Shown here piece after piece: positions 45,536 through 54,876 of a stretch of 64,000 nucleotides of DNA. Made by a program: the position numbers and the translations under genes. Every line of letters starts with the position of its first letter. Within the stretch, counting starts at the first letter, position 1. The notes below the pieces were generated by a model. The model was not told the DNA's origin, ran no database searches, and saw only the letters and a list, made by a program, of their open reading frames with translations. This DNA is from Halomonas sp. (GTDB lineage Bacteria > Pseudomonadota > Gammaproteobacteria > Pseudomonadales > Halomonadaceae): the NCBI RefSeq assembly GCF_029263665.1, contig NZ_JAJUFQ010000011.1, positions 62,001 to 126,000 on the forward strand, read 5' to 3'.

Positions 45536-45794
45536 ACGTTGACTGTCCTTCGGTTGAACTACGATTGATAACAGCGCATATGATGACGAAAACATCAGCA
45601 TCAGTGTGCGCTCACGACACGACAAGGGCCGCGAAAAACACGGTCCTTCCAGTGAAGAGGCGGTATTTTACGGAAAAGCAGCCATCATGGGAACCTTTTT
45701 CCGCCCATCCGTGCAAGACACGGACAATAAAGGCCCCCTCCACCGCCGCCCTTGGTGATCAGGATACAGCGCATCTCAAGGACTTACCCTCGGC

Positions 45795-47180
45795 TCAGCG
45801 CCAGGGCATCCCCCCAGGCCCGCCCATGCCACCGCCGGGGCCCATCATGCCAGACATGCCACGCATCATCTTCTGCATGCCGCCTTTCTTGCCTGCCTTC
45901 TTCATCATTTTCTGCATCTGCTTGTGCTGCTTGAGCAGACGATTGAGGTCCGGCACCTGCAGGCCTGCACCCGCCGCGATACGGCGCTTGCGTGAACCAT
46001 TGATGATGTCCGGTTGGTGGCGTTCAGCAGGCGTCATGGAATTGATCAATGCTTCAAGCTTGCCCAGCTCCTTCTCGGGACCCGGCCCCTGAGCCAGTTC
46101 AGCCATCTGCCCCATGCCCGGCAACTTGCCAAGCAGCCCCCCCATGCCTCCCATTTTCTTGAGTTGCTGGAGCTGTTCACGGAAGTCCTCAAGGTCAAAG
46201 CCTTGTCCTTTCTTGACCTTCTGCGCCAGCTTCTGGGCTTTTTGCTTGTCGACGGTGCGCTCGGCTTCCTCGATCAGGGAGAGCACATCGCCCATGCCCA
46301 GAATACGCGAGGCCACACGATCGGGGTGGAACGGCTCAAGTGCATCGACCTTTTCGCCGACACCCATGAACTTGATCGGACGTCCGGTAACATGGCGCAC
46401 CGACAAGGCTGCACCGCCACGAGCATCACCATCCGCCTTGGTCAGCACCACACCTGTCAGCGGCAAGGCATCGGCAAAGGCCCGTGCCGTATTGGCAGCA
46501 TCCTGACCGGTCATGGCATCGACCACGAACAGAGTCTCGGCCGGATCGATAGCCTGATGCAATGCCTTGATCTCTTCCATCATGGCCTCATCGATGGCCA
46601 GACGACCGGCGGTATCGACGATAACCACATCATGGAACTGGATCTTGGCATGCTTGATGGCTGACTCGGCAATATCCACCGGCTTCTGGTCAGAGCTCGA
46701 CGGGAAGAAGTCGACTTCGACTTCCTTGGCCAGAGTTTCAAGCTGATCGATGGCTGCCGGACGGTAGACATCGGCAGAAACCACTAGGACTTTCTTCTTT
46801 TCGCGCTCGCGCAGAAAACGTGCCAGCTTGGCCACGGAAGTGGTCTTACCCGCCCCCTGCAAACCCGCCATCAGCACGACGGCAGGAGCGCCCTTGAGGC
46901 TCAGGCCTTCATTGGCCTCACCCATGGTCGCTTCCAGCTCCTGCTGAACGATCTTGACGAACTGCTGACCTGGGGACAGGCTGCGCGATACTTCCTGGCC
47001 CACAGCACGTTCACGCACCCGTTCAATGAAGACCTTGACCACTGGCAGAGACACGTCTGCCTCAAGCAACGCCTTACGCACCTCACGCAAGGTATCCTTG
47101 ATATTGTCCTCGGTCAGGCGCGCCTGGCCCTTGATGGACTTCAGCGTCTGAGATAGACGCTCGCTGAGATTCTGAAACAT
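45795..47180 (-). CDS. ffh: signal recognition particle GTPase Ffh
   Basis: A 461-residue SRP54 homologue. The N domain starts MFQNLSERLSQTLKSIKGQA; the G domain has the P-loop GLQGAGKTTSVAKLA, DVYRPAAIDQLETLA, DTAGRLAIDEAMMEEI and TKADGDARGGAALS. The M domain from about residue 330 carries the signal-peptide groove with many Met (RGMSGMMGPGGGMGG) and binds 4.5S RNA. It targets membrane proteins to FtsY. GGAG lies eight bases before ATG 47180; the frame upstream to 47219 is not conserved sequence. Confidence 0.98.
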   Translation of the reverse strand: MFQNLSERLSQTLKSIKGQARLTEDNIKDTLREVRKALLEADVSLPVVKVFIERVRERAVGQEVSRSLSPGQQFVKIVQQELEATMGEANEGLSLKGAPAVVLMAGLQGAGKTTSVAKLARFLREREKKKVLVVSADVYRPAAIDQLETLAKEVEVDFFPSSSDQKPVDIAESAIKHAKIQFHDVVIVDTAGRLAIDEAMMEEIKALHQAIDPAETLFVVDAMTGQDAANTARAFADALPLTGVVLTKADGDARGGAALSVRHVTGRPIKFMGVGEKVDALEPFHPDRVASRILGMGDVLSLIEEAERTVDKQKAQKLAQKVKKGQGFDLEDFREQLQQLKKMGGMGGLLGKLPGMGQMAELAQGPGPEKELGKLEALINSMTPAERHQPDIINGSRKRRIAAGAGLQVPDLNRLLKQHKQMQKMMKKAGKKGGMQKMMRGMSGMMGPGGGMGGPGGMPWR

Positions 47181-47346
47181 GAACTTCTCCAACGGTGCGT
47201 GATCACGCAGCCTGAGCATTTGGGGATGAATTATACGCCTACTCGGTCCTGGGCTCCATGCGTTGGCTGTCAGCGAGAATGAGATACGTTATAGTAGGCC
47301 TTCGCAGGGCACTCCTCGATTTCAACAAGGCGCACGGACAGCAAGC

Positions 47347-48147
47347 ATGCAGGCGTTTCCATTGGCCTTGATGGCCTTCGTCTTTTACCTGGCCGCTGCC
47401 TCATGGCAGGCTCTCACCCTATTGCGTCGCGTACCACCGCGAAGCCTTCTGGTGCGCGGCCTCGGCAGCCTGGCTGTGGCGCTGCACCTGACAGTGTCCA
47501 TTGGACTGCTAATAGCAGATGGCTCATTGCTGCCTGGCTTCTCGACCAGCGCAGTATTGATAACCGGCCTCGCAGGGCTGTTGCTGTTGATCACCAGCAT
47601 GTTCAAACCCGTACTGAATATTGCCGCCGCTCTTTTCCCATTCTCTGGCCTGGTGCTGCTGCTGGGCACCGAAATGCCGACACCGGCCAGCACGAACGGC
47701 ATGACGCCAGGCATTGCCTTGCACGCAGCCAGCTCCGCCCTCGCCTTTGCTGTTCTAGCCATTGCAGCCCTTCAGGCAGTCCTCGTCGGCATCCAGAACA
47801 AGGCACTCAAGCATCATAGAATCCGTGGTGTGGTTCAAGCACTGCCTCCGCTGACAACCATGGAAAGAGTCTTGTTCGAGATGATCTGGGTCGGCATGGG
47901 TCTGCTGACACTTGCGATTGGTAGCGGCATCATCTTCCTTGACGACATGTTTGCCCAACACTTGGTACACAAAACTGTACTGTCGTTGCTTGCGTGGTTG
48001 GTATTCGCCACTTTGCTGATCTGTCACCATCGCCTGGGCTGGCGAGGCATGCGTGCCGTACACTGGACACTGGGCGGTTATATCGCCCTGTTACTGGCCT
48101 ATTTCGGCAGCAAATTCGTGCTTGAAGTGTTGCTGACGACCAACTGA
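47347..48147 (+). CDS. ypjD: CcsA/CcmC-like inner-membrane protein YpjD
   Basis: A 266-residue integral membrane protein with eight predicted segments and a tail consistent with the cytochrome c assembly (CcsA/HemX) family. The conserved segment HAASSALAFAVLAIAALQAV includes the His of the family, and MERVLFEMIWVGMGLLTLAI is typical of YpjD. ATG 47347 follows open DNA with no ribosome site; the longer frame from 47263 would run into the ffh leader. Gene order ffh, ypjD, corB is conserved in gammaproteobacteria. Confidence 0.9.
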   Translation: MQAFPLALMAFVFYLAAASWQALTLLRRVPPRSLLVRGLGSLAVALHLTVSIGLLIADGSLLPGFSTSAVLITGLAGLLLLITSMFKPVLNIAAALFPFSGLVLLLGTEMPTPASTNGMTPGIALHAASSALAFAVLAIAALQAVLVGIQNKALKHHRIRGVVQALPPLTTMERVLFEMIWVGMGLLTLAIGSGIIFLDDMFAQHLVHKTVLSLLAWLVFATLLICHHRLGWRGMRAVHWTLGGYIALLLAYFGSKFVLEVLLTTN

Positions 48148-48247
48148 CTCCTGGCCCTAAAGCATAGGCTGAGCATGGTGTTGCCTTGACAGGCTGCCAT
48201 CGCCCCCCTACAAATCGAACCTCACCCGTGACCAAGGACCCGACGTC

Positions 48248-49543
48248 TTGAACGACGACTTCCCCCTGGGATTGCTGTTTGGCCTGCTCTTCGTGCTGAT
48301 TGCACTTTCCGCCTTCTTTTCCAGTTCCGAGACCGGCATGATGTCGATCAATCGTTATCGACTGAGTCATCATGCTGGCAGAGGACAGAGCAGCGCCAAG
48401 CGCGTCATGCGCCTGTTGACCCGCCCGGACCGCTTGATCGGCGTCATCCTGATTGGCAACAACTTCGTCAACAACCTGGCAGCTTCCATCGCCACCATCA
48501 TCGCCATTCACTTCTTTGGCGACGTCAGCGGACCCGCCATCTCCACCGCCACTCTTACCATTGTGGTACTGATATTCGCAGAGGTAACCCCCAAGACCTT
48601 TGCTGCGGTAAAGCCTGAGCGTATTGCCTACCCGGCCTCCATGATCCTTGAACCCTTGCTCAAGTTGCTCTATCCGCTGGTTTGGGTGGTCAACACCATT
48701 TCCAATGGATTATTACGCCTGCTTGGTATCAAGAGCATCGAGGGAGGGGCCGACAACCTGACTCGAGATGAACTGCGTACCGTCGTGCATGAAGCGGGCA
48801 CCATGATTCCCCGCCGCCACCAGGGGATGCTGCTGTCCATACTCGACCTGGAAAATGTCACTGTGAATGACATCATGGTGCCGCGCCACGAGGTCGTGGG
48901 CATCGATCTGGATGACGAGCTGGACGACATTCTGACCCAGATCCGCACCAGCCAGCACACTCGCCTACCTATCTACAAGGGCGACATCAACAATATCATT
49001 GGCATGCTCCATCTGCGCAATGCTGCGCGCTTCCTGTCTCTTCCGGAGGTGACCAAGGCAGCCATTGTCCAGGAAGCTCGCGAGCCCTATTTCATCCCCG
49101 AATCCACTCCATTGCACACCCAACTGCTCAACTTCCAGACGCAGAAACGGCGTATTGGCATTGTGGTCGACGAATACGGGGATGTGGAAGGTCTGGTGAC
49201 CTTGGAAGACATTCTTGAAGAGATCGTAGGCGAGTTCACCACCGATGTTGCAGCCATGGACATCGGCATGCAACCACGCCCCGATGGCAGTCACGTGATC
49301 GAGGGCACCGCCAACATCCGCGATATCAACAAGGCCTTGGGCTGGCAGTTACCCACGGATGGCCCCAAGACCATCAATGGCCTCATCCTGGAACATCTGG
49401 AGTCTTTCCCCAACGGCCCGACCTGCCTTCAGATCGGCAACATTCGTATGGAGATTCTGGAAATTCGCGACAACCTGATCACTTCAATATGTTGCTGGCC
49501 AGCCGCCGCCAGGCGACCGGTTGACGACATCAACGAGCAGTAA
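48248..49543 (+). CDS. corB: CNNM/CorB-family Mg2+/Co2+ efflux-type protein (YfjD)
   Basis: A 431-residue protein with an N-terminal DUF21 membrane domain of four segments (starting LFGLLFVLIALSAFFSSSET then GMMSINRYRL), two CBS domains (NDIMVPRHEVVGIDLDDEL and FLSLPEVTKAAIVQ), and a C-terminal CorC_HlyC domain (GLVTLEDILEEIVGEF). It probably controls or mediates Mg2+ or Co2+ transport. The start is TTG at 48248, with AAGGA nine bases upstream; there is no suitable ATG nearby. Paired with ypjD on the same strand. Confidence 0.92.
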   Translation: MNDDFPLGLLFGLLFVLIALSAFFSSSETGMMSINRYRLSHHAGRGQSSAKRVMRLLTRPDRLIGVILIGNNFVNNLAASIATIIAIHFFGDVSGPAISTATLTIVVLIFAEVTPKTFAAVKPERIAYPASMILEPLLKLLYPLVWVVNTISNGLLRLLGIKSIEGGADNLTRDELRTVVHEAGTMIPRRHQGMLLSILDLENVTVNDIMVPRHEVVGIDLDDELDDILTQIRTSQHTRLPIYKGDINNIIGMLHLRNAARFLSLPEVTKAAIVQEAREPYFIPESTPLHTQLLNFQTQKRRIGIVVDEYGDVEGLVTLEDILEEIVGEFTTDVAAMDIGMQPRPDGSHVIEGTANIRDINKALGWQLPTDGPKTINGLILEHLESFPNGPTCLQIGNIRMEILEIRDNLITSICCWPAAARRPVDDINEQ

Positions 49544-49629
49544 GCGAAAGGCGCTTCAAGAGCGAGATCCCACCTGACTTCCGGCGCCTGCATTTGAAAC
49601 CTGCACAAGGGCATTGCACTGGCATGCCC

Positions 49630-50331
49630 TCACCGGTTGCCGGCCCATTGGTCAGCTTCAGTCTTCAGTTCCCGAACCCTCCTCTCCAGCAACTGCCGAG
49701 TAGCCAGCTCTGGCGCAACTGGCTCGCCAAAGTACAGAGCAACCCGGGCACGGAAGCGCCTGGGCCACTGAGATAAGGCTCGGCCATGACGATGGGATGT
49801 CCAGGAGCCCCATAAACCGGACATGGCAGCAGGAATCACAGGCACAGGGTCCCGTGTCAGGATCAGATCCAGACCACGACGAAACGTGTTTATTTCACCC
49901 GATGTGGTCAGGCGCCCTTCTGGAAACAGCATGACGATGTCACCATGGCGTAACGCCCTACTAACTTCATCCAGGGCGCGACGCACATTGCCTGGGTCCC
50001 GCCTGTCGGATTCCACCGGAATCGCCCCGACCATGCGAAATAGCCAATTGAGATACTTCGACTCGTAGATCGGCTTGTCCATCATGAAGCGCACCGGCCT
50101 GGGACAACCACCGCCTATCACCAAGGCATCAACAAAGCTGACGTGGTTGCACACGACCAATGCCGCACCATAGCGCGGGATATGAGAGCGCCCCCGAAAA
50201 CGCAGGCGATAGAGTATATGAATGAGACCAAACACCATGCAACGCAGATGCACCGCCGGGTGACGGGAGCAGTGCCAGATGTAGGCCGTAAAAGCGAGGA
50301 CGACGAGAGCCCAGAGAAAAATCGATATCAC
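49630..50331 (-). CDS. 1-acyl-sn-glycerol-3-phosphate acyltransferase-like protein
   Basis: A 233-residue PlsC-family membrane-associated acyltransferase. The NHX4D motif is CNHVSFVD (catalytic His and Asp), FPEGRLTTSGEINTFRRG carries the glycerophosphate-binding motif, and VIPAAMSGLWG the fourth. It may acylate lysophosphatidic acid or ornithine/lysolipids. A membrane helix occupies the N-terminus (MISIFLWALVVLAFTAYIW). The ATG overlaps the stop of the TetR-type gene by 4 bp, so the two are translationally coupled, and the regulator likely controls membrane-lipid turnover. Confidence 0.87.
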   Translation of the reverse strand: MISIFLWALVVLAFTAYIWHCSRHPAVHLRCMVFGLIHILYRLRFRGRSHIPRYGAALVVCNHVSFVDALVIGGGCPRPVRFMMDKPIYESKYLNWLFRMVGAIPVESDRRDPGNVRRALDEVSRALRHGDIVMLFPEGRLTTSGEINTFRRGLDLILTRDPVPVIPAAMSGLWGSWTSHRHGRALSQWPRRFRARVALYFGEPVAPELATRQLLERRVRELKTEADQWAGNR

Positions 50332-50948
50332 GGAGTACTGAATTTATGGGCCAAGCCCGCCAAGGTGGTATCCAATAATTGGTCCAGCAGTTCTTCAACG
50401 GCAAAGGCTCCCCCTTGCCAATAGCCGAGGCGATCATTCAGCCCCAGTTGGACCAGGCCGTGAACACTACCCCACAGCGTACGAGCCAGGCGACGGGCCT
50501 CAAGATCATCGAGGTTAGGCTCATACTCCTTGAGCGCCTCTTCCACTCTGGAAAACAAGGCCTCGATCATGTCACTCTGACGTTGGTCCAGCTCACCTTC
50601 CTGCGCCAGCGGATAATCAAACAGCAACTGCCATCGATGGGCATCCTGGCGTGCAAAGGTCCAGTAGCCCAAGGCCAGGGCCTTGAGGCGCTCGGCCGGT
50701 GGCGTCGTATCGGCCAGCAAGGGCTCGATGACACAGCGCAGACGCCCCAGGCTTTCCAGATTGACATGCTGCAACAGGTTATGGAAGCTACCGTACAGCT
50801 TGAGCAAAGTACTCGGAGCACAGCCCACATCTCGGGCCAGGGAGCGCAGTGAAAGTTCATGCACTGGCTGTTCGGCCAGCCATGCATCGCAGGCGGCCAT
50901 CACCTGAGCGTGAAGCTCTTCTGGAGCATGCTGTCTGGGACGGGCCAT
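50328..50948 (-). CDS. TetR-family transcriptional regulator
   Basis: A 206-residue repressor. The HTH begins ARPRQHAPEELHAQVMAACD and continues LSLRSLARDVGCAPSTLLKL with YGSFHNLLQHVN; the C-terminal effector domain from about residue 70 resembles the TetR_C_33/WHG type. GAGGA lies seven bases before ATG 50948. It is read leftward as a pair with the acyltransferase (4-bp overlap), and a perfect 17-bp palindrome 51 bp upstream is its probable autoregulatory site. Confidence 0.87.
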   Translation of the reverse strand: MARPRQHAPEELHAQVMAACDAWLAEQPVHELSLRSLARDVGCAPSTLLKLYGSFHNLLQHVNLESLGRLRCVIEPLLADTTPPAERLKALALGYWTFARQDAHRWQLLFDYPLAQEGELDQRQSDMIEALFSRVEEALKEYEPNLDDLEARRLARTLWGSVHGLVQLGLNDRLGYWQGGAFAVEELLDQLLDTTLAGLAHKFSTP

Positions 50949-50999
50949 GGGATTCCTCACACATGCTGCCATCTGTTCAGGCGGCAGTCATTTTGTCAT

Positions 51000-51016
51000 G
51001 TTATCCTGAGGATAAC
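51000..51016. promoter_or_regulatory. perfect 17-bp palindrome, likely TetR operator
   Basis: GTTATCC TGA GGATAAC (51000-51016) is perfectly symmetric about the central G and lies 51 bp upstream of the TetR start. Size and position fit an autorepressor site. The divergent SRAP-like gene starts 166 bp beyond, so it could be controlled too. Confidence 0.7.
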
Positions 51017-51182
51017 TTAATCGAACAGTGTTTTCGACAGCTTATTCATTCAGCCGTTCCAATGTCGTAACTTGCATCCACTGTTACTCATTCAGTACAG
51101 CGCTTAGTGCAAAGGTTCCCTTCGAAGGCTTGGCACTCCATCATATGCTGCTCTTATTCGCCTCCGGGCAACCTGGGAAATC

Positions 51183-51869
51183 ATGACTGGACGGCTCTAC
51201 ATCCCACACTCCTGCATCGAAAGCGCACTACCGGACGTGATCGCGCCAGTGGCGACGATATCCGGTGTCAATATGGCACCACGCCAGGCACTGTCAGCCA
51301 TTCGACTGGAATCCAGGCGACCGACGCTTACCCAGCTTTTCTGGGGCCTGACACCTCCATGGCTCAAGGTGCTTGATCACGCACCTCATTGCGCACGAGC
51401 TGAAAGCCTGGACAAGCGCACCATGTTCCGGGAAGCCTTTCGGGCACGACGCTGCCTGATACCGGTGGCAGGCATGTATGCCTGGCGACCAGGGCCTGGC
51501 TACAAGCAACCGTACCTGATCACCCGTGCCGACCGAGGGCCATTACTGCTGGCCGCGATCTGGTGCCGATTTCACACTACGCTTTGTCATTACAACGATT
51601 CCTTTGCCCTCATCACGGTGCCATCCCCAACCTTTCTGGAACCGCTTTCTGAGCGCCTGCCAGCCATTATCACAAGTGATGATGCCGCCACATGGCTGAC
51701 ACCAGACAGCAACCAGAAGGTGCTTGAAGGGTTACTTAATCCGGCGCCCGGGGAACTGTTGGGCGCCTTCCCGGTATCTAGACGTGTAAACAATCCGCGT
51801 GAACAAGACCCATCATGCGCGCACCCCATTGGCAGAATGATGCGCCAGTTACCTGAACAGGAGAGCTGA
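51183..51869 (+). CDS. degenerate SRAP (YedK/HMCES-like) protein, catalytic residues replaced
   Basis: A 228-residue protein with the SRAP fold: NMAPRQ (residues 30-35), LTQLFWGLTPPW near 50-60, ARRCLIPVAGMYAWR near 90-101, and VSRRVNNPREQDPS at the end. SRAP enzymes shield abasic ssDNA by a covalent link through Cys2. Here position 2 is Thr (MTGRL instead of MCGRF), the Asn of NARAET is Cys70 (CARAES), the Glu of FYEW is Ala100 (MYAW), and the His of HDRMP is Ser156 (SERLP). All four active-site residues are therefore lost although the frame is intact. TGATG overlap links it to the M16 gene. Confidence 0.8.
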   Translation: MTGRLYIPHSCIESALPDVIAPVATISGVNMAPRQALSAIRLESRRPTLTQLFWGLTPPWLKVLDHAPHCARAESLDKRTMFREAFRARRCLIPVAGMYAWRPGPGYKQPYLITRADRGPLLLAAIWCRFHTTLCHYNDSFALITVPSPTFLEPLSERLPAIITSDDAATWLTPDSNQKVLEGLLNPAPGELLGAFPVSRRVNNPREQDPSCAHPIGRMMRQLPEQES

Positions 51870-54796
51870 TGGCCGCAATATCCCCCCGGCGAGGCATCTG
51901 TGTCCTCGCCACTACGTTGTTGATGACATTGACACCCTTGGCGTCATCCTTGAGTCTGGCAGCCACGGCTTCCGAGGCCTCTCCTCCTGACGATGCCAGC
52001 GAGGCCATTGCCCAGGTTGCCCACCCCATCGTCAGCCCTCATGACACCCGGGACTATCGTGTCATAACACTGGATAATGGTCTGGAGGTCCTGCTGGTCA
52101 GCGATCCAGAGGCGGACAAGGCCGCCGCATCCATGAACGTTTCCGTGGGCAGTGCCCAGGACCCGGACGACCTGCAGGGCCTGGCCCATCTGCTTGAGCA
52201 CATGCTGTTTCTGGGCACCGATGCATTCCCGGACAGTGATGCCTACCAGAGCTATATCACGCAGCATGGCGGCACTCACAACGCTTTCACTGCTTCGCAG
52301 GACACCAACTACTTCTTTGAAGTAGAACCCAAGGCCTTTTCCGGGGCTCTGGAAAGGTTCAGCCACTTTTTCATCGATCCTCTATTCAATGCTGATCGCC
52401 TGGGTAATGAGCGCCAGGTAGTACATTCCGAATATCAATCCCGCTTGCGCGACGATGGGCGCCGCGGAAATGAAGTCCTGGACACTCTGCTCAACCCTGC
52501 CAACCCTACCGTCGGCTTTTCAGTAGGCAGCACCGAGACATTGGCTGATCGTCCCAAGGGCGAACCCAGTCTGCGAGATCGCATCATCGACTTCTACCAG
52601 AACCACTATGGCGCTGGCGTCATGCACCTGGCCATTGTGGCGCCATTGCCCATGGACATGCTGACTCAACTGGTCAACGACAACTTCAGCGCCATCCCCA
52701 ATCGCGACCTGGAACGGCAAGTCATTACCGAGCCACTGGTGGATGAGTCCCATCTACCACTGGCAGTAGAGTTCAAGTCACTTCGCGATAGTCGCCTGGT
52801 GAGCTTCATGTTCCCCGTGCCAGACTCGATTCTTACCTATCGGACCAAACCTGCCAGCTACATCGCCAATCTGCTAGGTCACGAAGGGCCTGGCAGCCTG
52901 CTCAGTCGGCTGCGTGAAGAAGGCTGGGCAGATGCTCTGTCCGCAGGCGTCGCCCACGGAGATGGCCAGCATGCGCTGTTTTCCGTGGATGTCAGCCTGA
53001 CGCCGGAAGGCGCCAAGCATATTGATAGTATCCAGGCCAGCCTGTTTGCCACTGTCGACCTGATTCGCAATCAGGGCATTAGCGAAGCCCGCTATGACGA
53101 GCAGGCCAGCCTGTCCGAGCAAGCCTTCCAGTTCCAGCAGCATGGCGGCGCCATGAATGAAGCCACGCGCTTGTCCATGAGTCTGACGCTTTATCCTCTC
53201 AAGGATGTCAACCGTGCAGGCTTTCGCATGGATGGCCTCGACAAGTCCGAGGTGGAAGACCTGCTCGACGACCTTCGCCCAGAGCGCATGCTGCGCCTGT
53301 ACAGCGGCCCGGAGGTGGAAAGCGAGCAGCGCACCACCTACTACAACGTTCCCTGGAAGGAAGTATCTCCGGGCATCAGGGCCGCAGATCCCCTGGATGG
53401 CCTGGCCTTGCCCGAACCCAACCCCTTCATCGCCCAGGACCTGAGCCTTCTCGATGCCCACCAGGAACGTCCAGAGGTATTGGTCGACACAGATCAGGCG
53501 GATGTCTGGTTCAAGGCCGATAATGAGTTCGATACTCCAGAAGTCTCCTGGCGCTTCAGTTTGCAGAACCCACAAGCCAGTCAGACGCCACGACAGGCAG
53601 TGCTCACTCAATTGCTGGCCGGCTGGCTCAATGACAGCCTCAATGAGCACTTGTATGCGGCTCGTCTAGCAGGCCAAGGCTATGACGCTTATGCCCACGC
53701 TCGCGGTATGACCTTGTCGTTCAATGGCTGGCGCGACCGCCAGGACAAGGTCATCGACGCGGTGCTGGAACAGCTCCAGCATGGCAAGATCGACGATGAC
53801 AGCGTTGCTCGAGTCCGCTATGGCCTGTCACGTGGCTGGCGCAATGCGCCTCAGGACCCGCTCTATTACCAGGGCCAACGCATCCTGACCGAGACACTGA
53901 TGAGCCCTCAGTGGTCCCCCAGAGCACAGCTCAAGGCCCTGGAAGGCATTGATGCCGACGATCTGCGCAAGTATCGAGACAGCTTTCTTGCCAACCTCCA
54001 CCTGCAAGCATTGGCTGTAGGCAATGCGGATGCAGATCTGGTCCAGAAGGAAGCCGAGCAAGTCATCTCGGCCCTTTCTCCGCAACTGGCAGCTGACGAG
54101 ATTCCTGATCTGGAAGTGCTCCAGGCAGATAATCTCGCGACGCTGACCCCCGATTCCAGTCGCGAGGAGTCCCTGTTACTGCGTTACCTCCAGGGCCTGG
54201 ACCAGTCCATCGAAACCCAGGCTCGAGTGGCCGTATTGGGCAAGCTGCTGGAGACACCGTTCTATCAGCGTCTGCGCACAGAACAACAGCTGGGTTATGT
54301 CGTCAGTGCGGGTTACTCTCCTTTGCTGAGAGCTCCAGGCATCAGCCTGCTGGTGCAATCGCCGACAACCCGTAGCGAAGAGCTGACCAAGCATGTCGCC
54401 GCCTTCCTGTCAGGCGTTCCGGAATACCTGAGCGAACTCAAGGATGACGAGTTGGCCACTTATCGTCAGGCAGTGCATGACAGCGTCGTCCAGCGCGACA
54501 CTAGCCTGGGAGAGCGAGCCAACCGCCTATGGAATGAACTTTCCTTCGGCGACACGGCCTTCGATCGCCGCGAGCGTCTGGCCAAGGCTGTGCTCGACGT
54601 TACTCCCGACGAGTTGACAGCAACCTGGTCGACCCTGGATCAGCATGTTGTCGATGTCGCCTTTGATCCTGGCGCCAAGCCCAGCGATACCCGAGACCTC
54701 AAGGCCCAGCTCCCGGTATTGCCGGAGGATGACGATGGCATGCCCACCAAGGATGATGAGAAAACAGCGGAGGCTCAGCCCGCTAATCATCAATAG
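51869..54796 (+). CDS. ptrA: M16 metallopeptidase, pitrilysin/insulinase family
   Basis: A 975-residue protease with a signal peptide (VLATTLLMTLTPLASSLSLA). The inverted zinc motif HLLEH spans 107-111 and the third ligand Glu188 (VVHSEYQ) is exactly 77 residues after the last His, as in the H-X-X-E-H-X76-E signature. TEQQLGYVVSAGYSPLLRAP late in the protein (RTEQQLGYVV) is the R-Y-type segment of pitrilysins. Four homologous domains span the length, near 960 residues as in E. coli protease III. It likely degrades periplasmic peptides. ATG overlaps the SRAP stop by one base. Confidence 0.92.
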   Translation: MAAISPRRGICVLATTLLMTLTPLASSLSLAATASEASPPDDASEAIAQVAHPIVSPHDTRDYRVITLDNGLEVLLVSDPEADKAAASMNVSVGSAQDPDDLQGLAHLLEHMLFLGTDAFPDSDAYQSYITQHGGTHNAFTASQDTNYFFEVEPKAFSGALERFSHFFIDPLFNADRLGNERQVVHSEYQSRLRDDGRRGNEVLDTLLNPANPTVGFSVGSTETLADRPKGEPSLRDRIIDFYQNHYGAGVMHLAIVAPLPMDMLTQLVNDNFSAIPNRDLERQVITEPLVDESHLPLAVEFKSLRDSRLVSFMFPVPDSILTYRTKPASYIANLLGHEGPGSLLSRLREEGWADALSAGVAHGDGQHALFSVDVSLTPEGAKHIDSIQASLFATVDLIRNQGISEARYDEQASLSEQAFQFQQHGGAMNEATRLSMSLTLYPLKDVNRAGFRMDGLDKSEVEDLLDDLRPERMLRLYSGPEVESEQRTTYYNVPWKEVSPGIRAADPLDGLALPEPNPFIAQDLSLLDAHQERPEVLVDTDQADVWFKADNEFDTPEVSWRFSLQNPQASQTPRQAVLTQLLAGWLNDSLNEHLYAARLAGQGYDAYAHARGMTLSFNGWRDRQDKVIDAVLEQLQHGKIDDDSVARVRYGLSRGWRNAPQDPLYYQGQRILTETLMSPQWSPRAQLKALEGIDADDLRKYRDSFLANLHLQALAVGNADADLVQKEAEQVISALSPQLAADEIPDLEVLQADNLATLTPDSSREESLLLRYLQGLDQSIETQARVAVLGKLLETPFYQRLRTEQQLGYVVSAGYSPLLRAPGISLLVQSPTTRSEELTKHVAAFLSGVPEYLSELKDDELATYRQAVHDSVVQRDTSLGERANRLWNELSFGDTAFDRRERLAKAVLDVTPDELTATWSTLDQHVVDVAFDPGAKPSDTRDLKAQLPVLPEDDDGMPTKDDEKTAEAQPANHQ

Positions 54797-54815
54797 ATTC
54801 TTGCCATCGCTTCTT

Positions 54816-54854
54816 GTAGCGAAACGCCCGGCCAATGGCCGGGCGTTTCGCTAC
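54816..54854. terminator. 18-bp perfect hairpin between convergent genes
   Basis: GTAGCGAAACGCCCGGCC (54816-54833), loop AAT, GGCCGGGCGTTTCGCTAC (54837-54854). It lies between the M16 stop (54796) and sbcB stop (54877) and probably stops transcription in both directions. Confidence 0.88.
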
Positions 54855-54876
54855 AGCTGCCGGAACAGTGCCGCAA

